A stretch of 64,000 nucleotides of DNA from assembly GCF_040412425.1 (NCBI RefSeq), contig NC_089744.1:29582501-29646500 (forward strand), written 5' to 3'. A program made the translations under genes and the position numbers. Position 1 is the first letter of the stretch, and every line of letters begins with the position of its first letter. Below the pieces are notes generated by a model. It was not told the origin of the DNA. It made no database searches and saw nothing but the letters and a program-made list of their open reading frames with translations. Positions 24,246 to 39,891 of the stretch are shown in pieces. This DNA comes from Macrobrachium rosenbergii. Lineage: Eukaryota; Arthropoda; Malacostraca; Decapoda; Palaemonidae.

Positions 24246-24834
24246 ATCAATCAGTCAGACTTGTCCCATAGTACTCTGCAGTATTCATAATTGGAATATC
24301 CAAGTTGCCATTTCCTTTCAGGTTACACTGGACACGCTGGTTGGTTTGTGCAGTATACCTTTTTTCCCCCCGAGATGAAGACCTCTGTCATTTACTGCCG
24401 GAAATACGAGCGACAGGCATAGTTGCACCTGTATTAGTTGCGGTCTGTAGTGCAAGACAATTACAGCGACCTTGAAATTTTTTTTTTCCTTTCCTAGCAA
24501 ATTTTTGTAGACTCGATAACCATGGTTATATGTTTTGTTTTCTTTTTCATCTGGGTGGCAGGAACCAGGCTGTTTGATCAGGGTTCGTGAAGAGCACTTT
24601 GCTGAAGTCGTACCTTTTCCGTTTGTGGACAACTTGTAAGAGGAAAGAATGTATGTGGATTTATTTGTGTATTTGCGCGTAGAACATAGTTAATGCAGTG
24701 TGTATGCACGTGTACTCAGAGTTTGTGTGTTATTCAATGAAAGTTCAAGTGATATTTTGTTCCTTATGTGTAAAACTTATTAAATTGTTTTTTTAGTCAT
24801 TTTTGCATAAAATGAAGCAAATAAAATCCTCAGT

Positions 24835-24835
<1 letters not shown>

Positions 24836-24893
<58 letters not shown>
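24836..24893. repeat. (GA)n microsatellite
   Basis: About 29 GA units, one of few tracts with purines on +. It lies 60 bp from the CT tract at 24953, so the two can pair as a hairpin in RNA or DNA. Confidence 0.95.
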
Positions 24894-24896
<3 letters not shown>

Positions 24897-24947
24897 TCTG
24901 AGTGACTGAGCAAGTAACCATCAGGACGAGAATGCAAAGATTCACGG

Positions 24948-24952
<5 letters not shown>

Positions 24953-25020
<68 letters not shown>
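24953..25020. repeat. (CT)n microsatellite
   Basis: About 34 CT units ending CTCAG. Complementary to the GA tract just upstream. Confidence 0.95.
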
Positions 25021-25024
<4 letters not shown>

Positions 25025-25252
25025 AAGAAGTCAATCTCGGAGATCGTAAGCGTCGGCCAGACGTGATCTTGACACAGCTCAGCCGTGTTCTGAGATTTAG
25101 TTGCAAGACTTTTTCATTAGTTGTGAAATTCTTGATTATAGTTTTTTTTTTTTTTTTTTTTTTGTAACGACAGACGTCGCCCCTGAATGGCTGTACATTG
25201 CAGTATCGTTGTGCATCAGAGTTATGATGAAGAAAATAGAATTTTGGTTTAG

Positions 25253-25254
<2 letters not shown>

Positions 25255-25314
<60 letters not shown>
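25255..25314. repeat. (CT)n microsatellite
   Basis: About 30 CT units with pyrimidines on +. Confidence 0.95.
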
Positions 25315-25318
<4 letters not shown>

Positions 25319-25373
25319 AGGACAGTTTTAAATTTTGAGCAAGTACTTGTCGTTACAATTTTTTGCCAGTGGG

Positions 25374-25374
<1 letters not shown>

Positions 25375-25444
<70 letters not shown>
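25375..25444. repeat. (CT)n microsatellite
   Basis: About 35 CT units with pyrimidines on +, 60 bp after the previous tract. Confidence 0.95.
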
Positions 25445-25449
<5 letters not shown>

Positions 25450-27024
25450 GGAGGGTAAAATCTAAAATCCAGAAGATTTTTATTTTTGTTGCGTGCCAAA
25501 TGCTGCCGAAAAATTTGACAGCGGAGAAAGCATTTGAGCAAGTGAAAACAATGGACGGGCGATTTCCCGTCGTAAGTGTGCGTAGCAGCATCGGTTCAGG
25601 TCACGAGAGGGAATGTTGAACATTGAAAGAGAGAGCAGTACAGGTTGAGTGATTGCTTAAAAATAATTGCACCGCTCTATGTGACTAAATCCGCTCCTCT
25701 GTTGATGCACTCATTCGATGAAAGGATTTTAAAAGATATTTTCTTCGTTCCATGGGACAGGATGGCGAGAAGGGCGTCTGGTCTAATATTTTTCCTCTTG
25801 ATTGTAGAGATTAGTATTAGTTTTGGTTTGACAGAAATGAATGTATTCATTTCTGTTACCTGAAAATTAGTGTTTTTCTGTAAGAAAAATATAAATACAT
25901 GACGGAACGTGGTTGGCCTTTTGAACTAAGAGGGAAAATGTATTGAGTTTTTCTTTTCTTTGAAGGACAGAATTCATTCCAGTTATTCGTAGGTGACAAC
26001 ATCAGCTCCAATTACATAATCGTGAAACGCTGATAATGTTAGATTCATTAAAAAAAATGTTAAAGTAAGATATCTCAGGGTTTAGTAAAATGGGTTTACT
26101 GTTTCTTACAGAAGTTGAAAAATGGTCTGTATAAGTAATGTGAAACTGGTCGAGATTTCTATTCAATTAACACAACAGACTTGTGAAAACCTTTTTTTAC
26201 ATTTACTTCTAGTTTTTTACGGTTGGTAAGAGCGCAAAGAACTCCATTTATGAAAGCCATAGGTTCGTATATGTAGGAAAATACTAAATTTTTTTTTTCA
26301 AATATATTTTTTTTATTTTGTCAAATAAAAGAATATAAAATGTCATAGTATGATATTTAAAAAAAAACAGTTTGTTTGGACAAGGATGAGATGTAAATTT
26401 CAAATGTTTATGAAGAGTCGGTTAAGGTAGACAAAAAGACTAATTCGACAGACTTGGCGTGATCGAAACAGTAGTTGCCACAACTGAGATTCCCTAAATG
26501 AAAAAGTAGTAGTAGTTGTAGAGGAAGAAACTGAGCTTCATAGAATTACGAAGAAAACTGCACTCTACCATTTATCATGTATGTGAAATCTTGTGTTTGT
26601 CATTTTAGTTCGAAGAGTTTGAGATTAGTCCTGATTTGCCGAGACCTTGATTGAGACTGTGTATTCAGGCTTAATGTGTTAGCGGAAAGATTATGCTTAT
26701 GAAAGAATATGTGATGTTTTTACGAGACTAGAATATAGAAGGAGAAGTTTTTAGGCTCCACTTTCCATTTTTCTGGAATTCGGAATCATATAACGTAATT
26801 TAAGTATATGTTAAGAATCTGCAGAGAGAGAGGTTATTCGGTACGCTCGGATGACTGTTGACCATTCGTATCATCATGCCTCGAGAGGATGAAGTCTGTG
26901 GCGTGAGAGCAAATACTTCGATAAGGTATCTGATAACGATCTTCTGTGGAAATGAATGCGCCAGGAATCTAGCGTGACGTTTTTCGGTACCTTCAGCTTT
27001 TTACTTGATTTTCAGCTCATATTT

Positions 27025-27099
27025 CAGTTCGTGAGCTGAATCCAATTTTTGATTTCTAGCTTTTATCACTAGAAAAAAATGGATTCAGTTTACGAATTG
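27025..27099. repeat. Fold-back repeat, arms of about 31-35 bp
   Basis: Left arm 27025-27059 (CAGTTCGTGAGCTGAATCCA to TTTCTAG) pairs imperfectly with right arm 27069-27099 (CTAGAAA to GGATTCAGTTTACGAATTG), with a 9-nt loop. The pairing may extend outward with lower identity. Could be a tiny fold-back element; no target duplication seen. Confidence 0.7.
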
Positions 27100-27213
27100 A
27101 AAAGTTAACTGAAAGTAATTCAAATATCAGAACTAATTCTGAGGGAAGTCGGTTTTTTAATAAGTGGGTTATTGGTATTTTTTTAACGGATATGAACTAT
27201 TTTAAATTTGTTG

Positions 27214-27217
<4 letters not shown>

Positions 27218-27268
<51 letters not shown>
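27218..27268. repeat. (CT)n microsatellite
   Basis: About 25 CT units with pyrimidines on +. Confidence 0.95.
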
Positions 27269-27270
<2 letters not shown>

Positions 27271-27752
27271 TCGTAGAATGTAAGGCGAGGTTTGGTATAG
27301 CATAGGAGGAGGCGGTGTCGTACCGGAGGAAATTTGAAGCTTAAATGTGGTGAAAGTACAGCTTATTATGCTGTCGGTGGCACATAAGGTTCCTCACCCC
27401 CGTTGCCCTCCCGCGCTCACGCACGCATACACGTACACATACACAGACATGCATCATTATTATTGTGAATGGGTTCAACAACTTTGGTTGGAATTGAGGG
27501 AGGGAGGGAGGATTGAAGGAGTGAACTCTGGCTTTCACTCCGAGGGAAACGGATGAGGGGATTCCTCGTTATTGACAATTTCATTTGGTGAGTGGATGGA
27601 GCTTCCTGCTTCTGCGCGTGCGCAGTCTCTAGTGAAAGACCGTCGAAGATGTGAACAGCTTTTGCTTATGTATTTTTTTTTATTTTAGGCTATTTTGCTA
27701 CTACTTTTGGGAAGCTAATATGACTTTTTGTGACGCACACACACACTCACAA

Positions 27753-27852
<100 letters not shown>

Positions 27853-28139
27853 TTAATTTTATCATATCACCGTGATTCATATACAAGCATTAAGTTACAA
27901 ATGTCCTTTAATATCCAGTTTGCTCTAACTCGGAAATATATTTTCATGTGTTAACCGAAGGGGGAATTTTTTAGTTGATAATATATATATTTATTGTGTA
28001 TGTATGTGTATGTAAATGAGAGGGAGAGAAAGAGAATTTTGAAGTCGGTAAGCTTCATTGCCGGTTGATGATGTCTATCAAAAGAATTGTCAAATATGGT
28101 TACCATGAAATAAGCTCACTCGCCGCCGCCGCCGCGCGA

Positions 28140-28188
<49 letters not shown>
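28140..28188. repeat. (CT)n microsatellite
   Basis: About 24 CT units with pyrimidines on +. Confidence 0.95.
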
Positions 28189-28191
<3 letters not shown>

Positions 28192-28676
28192 AAACGTTTC
28201 GTCCAGGAATTCTAATTGTTACTTGTGGTTTCTTATTCACTTGGATGCAAAACTTCCATTTCGGATTCTGTCAAATGCAAGTATCACGTAGTCCGGTAAG
28301 CTGAATTTACCTTTTGAGACAAACAGAAAATGGCTTCTACGAAATTGTCGACTGTTCATCTTTCAAACATTCACTGGAGGAAGGAGTGTCCCATTTCAAA
28401 CTTCATCTCCTTATGAAAATCTCTAGGTGTTGCCCCTTTGTTCTTGGAGTTGCCTTTTGAATGCTGATTGATGAAATATATTTTCACATACGATTAAATT
28501 TGAGCCAAAAGATTCTTTCGGGTTGTAGAATTCTTATGTGGTTCTTTATAAAACTGCAAAGTAAAATGAATAAAAAAAAGGTTAAATGTTTGATATTTTT
28601 AGTTTTTTTATCAAGATTTTGTTTTCCTAGTGGGATCAAGTTTTGGGAAGGTAGAATTCTCAGGTGTGAAAACATT

Positions 28677-28677
28677 A

Positions 28678-28724
<47 letters not shown>

Positions 28725-28740
28725 TATATAATAATAATAA

Positions 28741-28804
<64 letters not shown>
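28677..28804. repeat. (AAT)n(AT)n compound microsatellite
   Basis: AAT run 28677-28723, a short mixed bridge, then about 30 AT units to 28804. The tandem-repeat array begins about 100 bp downstream. Confidence 0.95.
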
Positions 28805-28807
<3 letters not shown>

Positions 28808-28899
28808 GGATGTATGTGTATATAGAATAACTCTGAAAATATATTTAGCAATATCAACCAAACTTGGTATACATATGACTTATTATCTGGCACCAAAGG

Positions 28900-30030
28900 G
28901 GGTGTGGGATGGGTATGCAAAGGGGGATGACATGTAAAAATAACCGAAAACAACAGATATTAGTGTCTAATCCATAGTTTTCGAGGTCGCTGAGGTGAAT
29001 AGTAACACTCCCGGTGGCCCTTAAGTCCAAATTCAGCCCCGATAGGAAGGGGAGGTGAGAATGGGTTGTAAGGGGGTGACATGTAAAAATAACTGAAAAG
29101 ACAGATATTAGTGTCTAATCCATAGTTTCAAGGCCACTGAGGTGAATAGTGACACTCCCGATGCCCTTTAAGTCCAAGTTCCGCCCCAATAGGAAAGGTG
29201 GGGTGGGAAGGGGGTGACATGTAAAAGTTACAGAAAACTACAGATATTAGTGTCTAATCCATAGTTTTCGAGGTCACTGAGAATAGTGACACTCCCAATG
29301 CCCTTTAAGTCCAAGTTCAGCCCCAATAGGAAGGGGCGGGGTGAGAATGGGTTGTAAGGGGGTGACATGTAAAAATAACTGAAAATGACAGATGATTAGT
29401 GTCTTATCCATAGTTTTTGAGGTCGCTGAGGTGAATAGTGACACTCCCGATGCCCTTTAAATCCAATTCAGCCCCAACAGGAATGGGAGTGAGAAGGGGT
29501 TGTAAGGGGGTGACATGTAAAAATAACCGAAAACAACAGATATTAGTGTCTAATCCTTAGTTTTCAAGGTCGCTGAGGGGACTAGTGACACTCCCCGTGA
29601 CCTTTAAGTCCAAGTTCAGCCCTGATAGGGAAGGTGGGGTGGGAAGGGGGGTGACATGTAAAAGTTACAGAAAACTACAGATATTAGTGTCTAATCCATA
29701 GTTTTCGAGGTTGCTGAGATGAATAGAGACACTCCCAATGCCCTTTAAGTCCAGTTCAGCCCCGATAGGAAGGGGGGGAATGACATAAAAATAGCCAAAA
29801 ATGACAGCCAAAAGTGACACTTCCGATGCCCTTTAAGTCCAACAGATAGGAAGGGGGTGGTGAGAAGGGGTGAAAAAATAAAATATCAAAATCAACAGAT
29901 ATTAGTATCTAATCCATAGTTTTTGAGGCTGCTGAGATGAATAGTGACACTCCCAGTGCCCTTTAAGTCTAAGTTTAGCCCCGATAGGAATAGGGGTGAG
30001 AAGGGTGAAATATAAAATGTCAAAAATGCT
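28900..30030. repeat. Tandem array, unit about 145 bp
   Basis: Eight or so copies. The marker word GACATGTAAAA starts at 28929, 29078, 29216, 29364, 29512 and 29653, with a shortened form GACATAAAA at 29782, giving periods of 149, 138, 148, 148, 141 and 129 bp. Each unit contains AGATATTAGTGTCTAATCC, a CATAGTTTTCGAGGTCGCTG word, AATAGTGACACTCCC, CCCTTTAAGTCCAAGTTCAG and a G-rich AGGAAGGGG stretch. The last copies (29.8-30.0 kb) are deleted and diverged. Nothing coding. The opening phrase CCAAACTTGGTATACATATG just upstream suggests a dispersed family. Confidence 0.9.
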
Positions 30031-30060
30031 GGGCAATGTAACTGAAGCAACTGTCTTAAC

Positions 30061-30085
30061 GAGAGAGAGAGAGAGAGAGAGAGAG
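30061..30085. repeat. Short (GA)n tract
   Basis: Twelve GA units just beyond the tandem array, purines on +. Confidence 0.9.
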
Positions 30086-30271
30086 TGAGTAGAGGGGTGT
30101 TGGAAGGAGAAAGAGAAAGAGTTTATCGGTTGTTGTTCAGGGTTTTCCCGGACAGCACTGGGTTGATCAGCAAGTATAATAAATCCACAGTTATATAGTA
30201 AACTGTATCACCATATAAATGTGGATTTTTATTACACAAACTGTTTTTCACGAGATTGTGAAGTTCTTAGC

Positions 30272-30286
30272 AATAATAATAATAGC

Positions 30287-30335
<49 letters not shown>
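30272..30335. repeat. (AAT)n(ATT)n microsatellite
   Basis: A short AAT run facing a longer ATT run, able to form a hairpin. Confidence 0.9.
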
Positions 30336-31249
30336 GTACTTCACTATGAGATCTCGCAGTGCAAAATACTTTTGTGTGGCTTAGCTCAAGAATAATCCAA
30401 AATCTAAAAAGTTTTTTCTTTTATTTTCTTTCTGGTTAGTGCTCACGGATGCTCACTTCGTGTTTCTAGCAAGCGTTTTTTTTTCTTCTTGAGCATTGAG
30501 TTTGTGGAGATGTTGTTGCCATGATGTAAGTCAAGTTGAAAGTAATAAGAAATTATGGCATTTTTATTATAATCATTATTATTGTTTTCTTCCTGCATGT
30601 GGGTTATGTATGCTGCTGAAGATTCTTTGTAAGTGAATGTTGTTTTAGGCTTGCTTAGTATGAATGTATGCACATCTTGAGTAAATAATAATAATATGCT
30701 AAACTTTTTCAGTGTGCACAACTAATATTGACACGTTACTGGCTTCATAATATTTGGCGGAGATTGACGCTTAAGCGGTGGACGTGACCACGAGGACACG
30801 GGAATGTTTATTATCTATTTGTAAAATCAATTTTTATTCTTAGATTCGTGAAAGTAGGGAAGCAGCTACTCTGGTTGTGGCCTCTTGTCACTGAAACTCA
30901 TTGCGTTGTTGCTGGTGGGGAATGGGAAGAGTAAAATACATTAGAAATGGTGGAAAGCAGTGGTGGATGTGTTGCACACAGCCACACGATCATCAGAAAA
31001 AGAAACCGTTGAAAGTTTTCTTTTTAAACTCTTCCTTGAAGCCTTCTCTTAACGAGGATTCATTGTTGATTTAGACATTTTTCCTTAAATGCTGAACGTA
31101 GCTGGATGGTTTTGCTTCTATCCTTTTCTAAATGAACTAGACAACTCAGTTGATTATTGCCTAAAGAGGAACAAGTCAAATTCAGACACACGGACACTTC
31201 CGAATAAATCACGATTGCTGTCAGGACGACCTTCGAGTTCTCATTTGTG

Positions 31250-31482
31250 ACTCTGTATTTAAATAATGTACTTAAATTTTTATATGTTTATTAATTTGTT
31301 GATTCATTTGTTCTTTTCTAATAAGTGATCTCGTCTTTCTGTATTTCCCATTAACTTTTGTTACTTCTTTCTAATGAACGCTATATTCTTTGGAAGCTTG
31401 AATTTCTAGTCGATGGACCCTGTGGGTTTACTCAGTGTGAGTACGGCTCATCTTCTGAGTAATAATTATAATAATAATAATA
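31250..31482 (+). mobile_element. LINE 3'-end fragment with (TAA)n tail
   Basis: Matches the 3' end of LINE A closely: TTTCTAATGAACGCTATATTC, TTTGGAAGCTTGAATTTC, AGTCGATGGACCCTGTGGG and a TAATAATAA tail correspond to 54628-54735. It also shares TTTCTGTATTTCCCATTA with LINE B (63188-63205). Only the 3' untranslated end is left, as expected from 5' truncation during target-primed reverse transcription. Confidence 0.75.
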
Positions 31483-31823
31483 ATTACATTTCATCAGTAC
31501 CAAGAGCACGTTCTGGGTGACATTGGTAATGTCATTATTTAATGCAAAGGTGTGTATATTTATGTTCATTTAAACTGGTATATAAACTTTATCCTTCAAA
31601 AAGAAGTTAGGCAAACTTCTAGGGATCCATGACACCGATCATTTCAGAGACCCCAATTAAGGGCTCATTGTTTAATTCGGTGTGTCATCTGGTATAAGTT
31701 CCTCATATCTAATCTGACATCATTGCTTTGATTAAACTGCCAAAAATAATGTTCGGATCCACATAGGCGTTAGCCTCGACGAGGTAATCCTCCACCCCCG
31801 GATTGGTTGCTGGTATCTACAGG

Positions 31824-31828
<5 letters not shown>

Positions 31829-31892
<64 letters not shown>
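31829..31892. repeat. (CT)n microsatellite
   Basis: About 32 CT units with pyrimidines on +. Confidence 0.95.
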
Positions 31893-31893
<1 letters not shown>

Positions 31894-32035
31894 GCTGCAG
31901 CCCCTGTCACTCTTTTTACTACCATTTATCCGTTCTTAGTCTTTCTTCAAACTTTCTTTCTACCCTCTCCTAATAGTTGTTTCATAGTGCAACTGCGAGA
32001 TTTCCCTCCTGTTACACCTTTCAAATCTTTTTACT

Positions 32036-32130
32036 GTGAGTTTCCGTTTCAGCGCTGAATGACCTCGTAGGTCTTAGCGCTTGGCCTTTGGCCACAATTC
32101 TGTATTCTATTCTTCTCTATTCTTGAAGCA
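32036..32130. repeat. Probable dispersed repeat tail
   Basis: TTTCAGCGCTGAATGACCTC, AGGTCTTAGCGCTTGGCC and TTTGGCC, ending in TATTCTATTCTTC repeats. From memory this phrase is common in decapod sequences, probably a SINE or LINE 3' end. AGCGCT and the TAGCGCTTGGCCTTTGGCC words form small internal repeats. The family is not identified. Confidence 0.45.
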
Positions 32131-33612
32131 AAAGAAGAAGAAACAATATTTTTTCTGTTTTGCACTAGATACGAACCCTGGCAAATAAGTCGAGTAGTTC
32201 GAAAGTGAAACTACAGGAAGACGACCAATAGTGCCTCAATGACACTTAAAATGGGTCCGCACACCCTCCCAGGAAATGGTACACTTAGAAAAGTCAGGTC
32301 TTGCCAGAGTCATCAGTGAACCCCTAACTCCCCATTTTCCTTGACTCTTTGGACCTTTTCTGCTCTTGGTCGTATTAGCAAACTGTGGATGTTTGTTTGG
32401 GCAGTGTTTGGTTTCCTGGGCGCCTGTTTGTGTAGTCATATACTGTATTGCCGAGTCGTCTTTGCTCTCACTGCTTCGATTCCACTTCAGCTCACGTATT
32501 CCACCCACAGAGGAGAAACGTACAGAAGACTTTGAGATATTGACCATAAGGTAATAAATGTAGCCGATGAAGTGTTATATAACAAAAATGATTGGTACGA
32601 GATAATAATGTATTGTATACGAAGATACGAAGTTGCAACGTACATCCCTTACTCATAAAGGAAAAGGGCTTGTTCAGCAGACCCTGTCAAGTAAAATCAG
32701 TTCTCCTTGAGTTGTTTAGACTCTGGTTTAATGAATGGCACTTGTGAAATGGCCTTGCTACTCTGTAGCCAGACCAATTGTTCTATTAAGGCACGGGAAG
32801 TTGAGCAACACCTAATCACACTTTGGTTTCTCATTGAAAGTGTCACTTTGGCATCTGCCACGCCAGAGTAGCTTGGTATTGTTTACCTTCGTTATCGTCA
32901 TTGTTCTGATTTTTGTTGACTTGTTTTCGCGAACGCTTGGTGTAAGCTTACCCTTCTTTTGTTTCCTTCATGTCTCCTCGATCACTTACTTCGGTTGAGG
33001 AGAGATGGTGTACCGTTCTTGTATGTCAGTGAATTCAACTTTCATGTTTCTTGCTTCATAGCAACTGTTATCATTATCAGTAATTCTATACTTTATGTTC
33101 GTCATTTGTATTTTTAATTAGGTCGTATGTTCAGTTTTTTTTTTTTTTTTTGAGTTTGTAGAGTTGTTATCTATTGTGCATGGGAAACATGTTTTATATA
33201 TTTACTTGCTTTGTGACTTTTTCGGATAGCAAGATTTATTTTCCTCAATGATCACAGTTTTTGAATCATTGACTAATTTTTTTGGAAATATTATAAGCTT
33301 AAAAAAACTTGACAGATTCTGATTTCCTTTATAAGCAAGTGCCTCATCTTGGTTTTCAGCCGTTTTTTATCATCACCTGACACTACATTCAAATAACAAT
33401 TCAAAATTTGGTAAGGCCATTATTAAGAATCATTGCGTCTAATGCATCCCTGTCCTGTGAATGGGAATAATTTCCTGCTCTCTCTCTCAGCCAAGTTTCA
33501 TTTTGTCAAAGCAACCTCGCGCAGGCTACGTCTCATCATGAAACAGAACAAAATTGTTTTTATACAATGAATTGCAAAAGAAAATAAAAAGGTTTATGAT
33601 ATTTGTTTCATT

Positions 33613-33615
<3 letters not shown>

Positions 33616-33668
<53 letters not shown>
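33616..33668. repeat. (GA)n microsatellite
   Basis: About 26 GA units, purines on +. Confidence 0.95.
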
Positions 33669-33671
<3 letters not shown>

Positions 33672-34412
33672 TTAAGGTATTGCCAACTCGGCAAGCAACG
33701 TGGAGCCACGAGGAGTGCCTAAGGGTATTTGCCTGGAGCCTTTTGCAATGTCGTTTTCTAGCCCCCACTATGTCATGTTTAGTCCAACTCTCGAGCTGTA
33801 TAATTGTTCTTGATTTCAGTGGTGGTTTGTTAAAAATAAGCTCTGGCTAAGCTTTTAATGGAGCGTGTGGCAAGCTGTGCTGGTTGCTGCTGGCAGTTTC
33901 GGAGTTGATAGAAAGGGACAAAGCAGCAAGAAGCAACCTATAGCCAAGAGACTTGACTTTTTTTGAGTCTGGTGCTTCGTAAAGTCTCCCTCTAGTGATC
34001 AAGCAGAGAAGTCTCAGTGTGTTTGTTATAGTGTCTCTTCTACGTCCTTGGCTGTAGAATGCTTCGTGTTGAGTAGAATCAAAGCTGTGCTTATTTCCAG
34101 GTAATTAGACTACTAAAGTTCGTAATATTTGCATGTGTACATTAATTAAGTAATAATAATGAAGAAAATACATGGATTATACTTTACTTCTCAGGAAAAG
34201 GGAAGACCTGTCGCGCATCATAGTCGGATTTTTTTTTTTTCACTCTGTGGTCTTAATAAACCGGGAAGGTTTCTAGTGAAATATTACTTCCTCACTTTCT
34301 CTTAAGCAGCCAGATGCGGTTTCATATAATGTAGAGGTTGATTACCTTGGGATAAATGATTCCATAACTTTTTTTCCTTTCGTAATTGATGGATATTGAT
34401 AATGTTGATAAG

Positions 34413-34413
<1 letters not shown>

Positions 34414-34474
<61 letters not shown>
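34414..34474. repeat. (CT)n microsatellite
   Basis: About 30 CT units with pyrimidines on +. Confidence 0.95.
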
Positions 34475-34476
<2 letters not shown>

Positions 34477-34921
34477 AAATTTGGGTGTGATGTTTGATTT
34501 TTAAGTGTTCGTCGTGGTAATTATTCGTCCTGTGTCTATAATTTTTCCTTAAAGAAATAAATCGGATATAAGTGACAGAGTGAGAGGGACCAAAAAAATT
34601 ATACTTTTATGCTCATAGAAACTTTCCAATGAACTTAAGATATGCCATAAGCGAAACATACACAAGACTTAAAAGAAAAGAGGTCTCTCGTCGCTTCCGA
34701 AATGCGTCAGTCTTTGTTTTTAAGCCCCGGAGCCTAATGAGCGGTTTTGGAAACTCTCAAGACGTTTATTTATGTTAATAATGTCTCTGGGAATGAGTGC
34801 TACTCGTTAAGACTAACTTACACCAGGTTTCAGTCGTGAGGGAAACCGTGCCACTGGGCCGTGGTGCCCCCAAAAAAAAAAAAAAAAATCTTATATGCTA
34901 CTTGAGGCACCTTTTTTTCGA

Positions 34922-34993
<72 letters not shown>
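34922..34993. repeat. (CT)n microsatellite
   Basis: About 35 CT units with one TTC interruption, ending CTCAG. Confidence 0.95.
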
Positions 34994-34995
<2 letters not shown>

Positions 34996-36884
34996 GCTTC
35001 TTTTTCAATTCCCATAGTGGGGGTGCACCTGGGAGATGTAATCATTGTGTGAATGGATGTGCGTTCTGAATAGCGATGTCTCGTATCTCTCTCATTGTAC
35101 CACTGTTAGGAAAAGCGAAAACTTAATGAACGGATTGCTAAAAGACATAATTGTGAGTCACAGTTTTTCCATTGTGGATCAGTTGAAAGTTACGCCTTTT
35201 TTGTGAGGGATTCATGTCTGAACAGGGTAGGGAACCTCAGAACTGCTTTTGAATGATCAGAATTTCGTTATAAGGTTTGTTGTGCATGTGTATTTTGTAA
35301 TGGATTTGTATTTATCAGCGCAAAAATATCTGGTGTCTTGTAAGAAGATGAGCGAAGTGTGACGAATCGCTGTGTATCGCTTGAGTATTGCGGCCGATAG
35401 AGATGCGTCGATTTGTGGCCTAGTTGTGGTTACGATAGCGTTTGTAGAACGCGATAAGCCTCGCGCTAAAGCGACAATAGAACTGCCGTTTTAGAAAATA
35501 TCTGGAGCATGCCCTACAGTAATGCGGTTTCTTCAGCTTACAGAAATAGCTGTCAACTGTTCAAAAGCGATTCCTTACCATTGGGTGTCTGAATTTTCGT
35601 GTCTAAATTTTGGTGCCTACTTGAATAAAAGTCATCACATTCCGAAAAAAAAAGATTAATATAAAATGAAAAGATACATACTATCACTTGCCTTTTTTTA
35701 TTAATAGAATGTAAATCTCATTCAGGGCAGTTGAAAGCTCTTCGGAAACTTTAACATAGATCTTTCTCTGAACTGGTGGTGTTATTCGAGTAACAAACAA
35801 ACAACGGGTTTAGCGGGATTCGTTTGTGGCAGAACACCTCTTTCGCAGCAAGGGACGAATCTTTCTTAACTAATATGAATATACCTTCTTGAATCATTTC
35901 CATATTGTCGTTCGAAAAACTATTTAATCGTTTTGCATACATTGCGAATAACGGAAATAAAAAAATTTGGAGAACTTTGCTACACCGAAATGGCCATTTA
36001 CTGGCCTGAGTATAAACATTCCACATTCCTGACAATTTAGGAGCCACCTGAACCCACGTCAATTACATCAAGTGCGCAAGTGTTAAGTAAGTTGTTTCTA
36101 TGGAGAGGCTTGAAGGGGAGAATAACTTTCATCCCTTCAAGTCTTGACGTGAAAGGAAGGAAACGTTGAACGTGCTCTTTGCTGCTTTGTCAAGCAACGT
36201 GAGTTCAAGAGAGGTACCGTAAACAATGATGATCATCAGACTGTTGTTCTTGCAGTCGGAGAATTTGTCATTCCAATTATGGTTCACATATTTAGAATGT
36301 ATGAAGAGCTTTATTTGCACCTTATTTTATTTAGACAGTTTGGAAGACTGTGCTTGGTTTCGTACACGACAGTGCTGTGTCAGGAAATTCGGCGTAAAAG
36401 CACAGTACTGTACTACTCAGTATTGTTTCGCAGTCACGTTTAGAAAAGCTTTTATCAATTGTTTCGCCTTTCCTATGATAGGCTTTCTTCGTTTGAAAAA
36501 ACCTGGACTGAATGAAATAACTTTACAACTGCATCGCCAAAAAAAACAAAAAAACACTAACCTCAGTATAGTAGTGTAGTTCATTGTTCTCATTATTGTG
36601 TCCCTGTCATATGGTTACTGGTATTGTATACCTCCCCAACATTCAAAGATTGTTACCTTTTCATGATAATTGAGGTTTTAATTTATTTAATTTTGCATGT
36701 CTTAGAGAGGTTAGTATGAACACTAAATTCCGTTTTGACCAAATTGACAGAATATAAAACCAAGCACAGTTTTGTAATCGTATACCTGTACTCTACATTA
36801 CACATGTTTATGTATAAGGTCTGTTTACATTTTGAGAAATGAAACTACTGTGAAACATTCTTTATATTTTAATATTAAAGCTAA

Positions 36885-39891
<3,007 letters not shown>

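Noticed and set aside
28900..30030. CRISPR-like array
   Set aside because: Units are contiguous with no unique spacers, are about 145 bp long and diverged, and the genome is eukaryotic.
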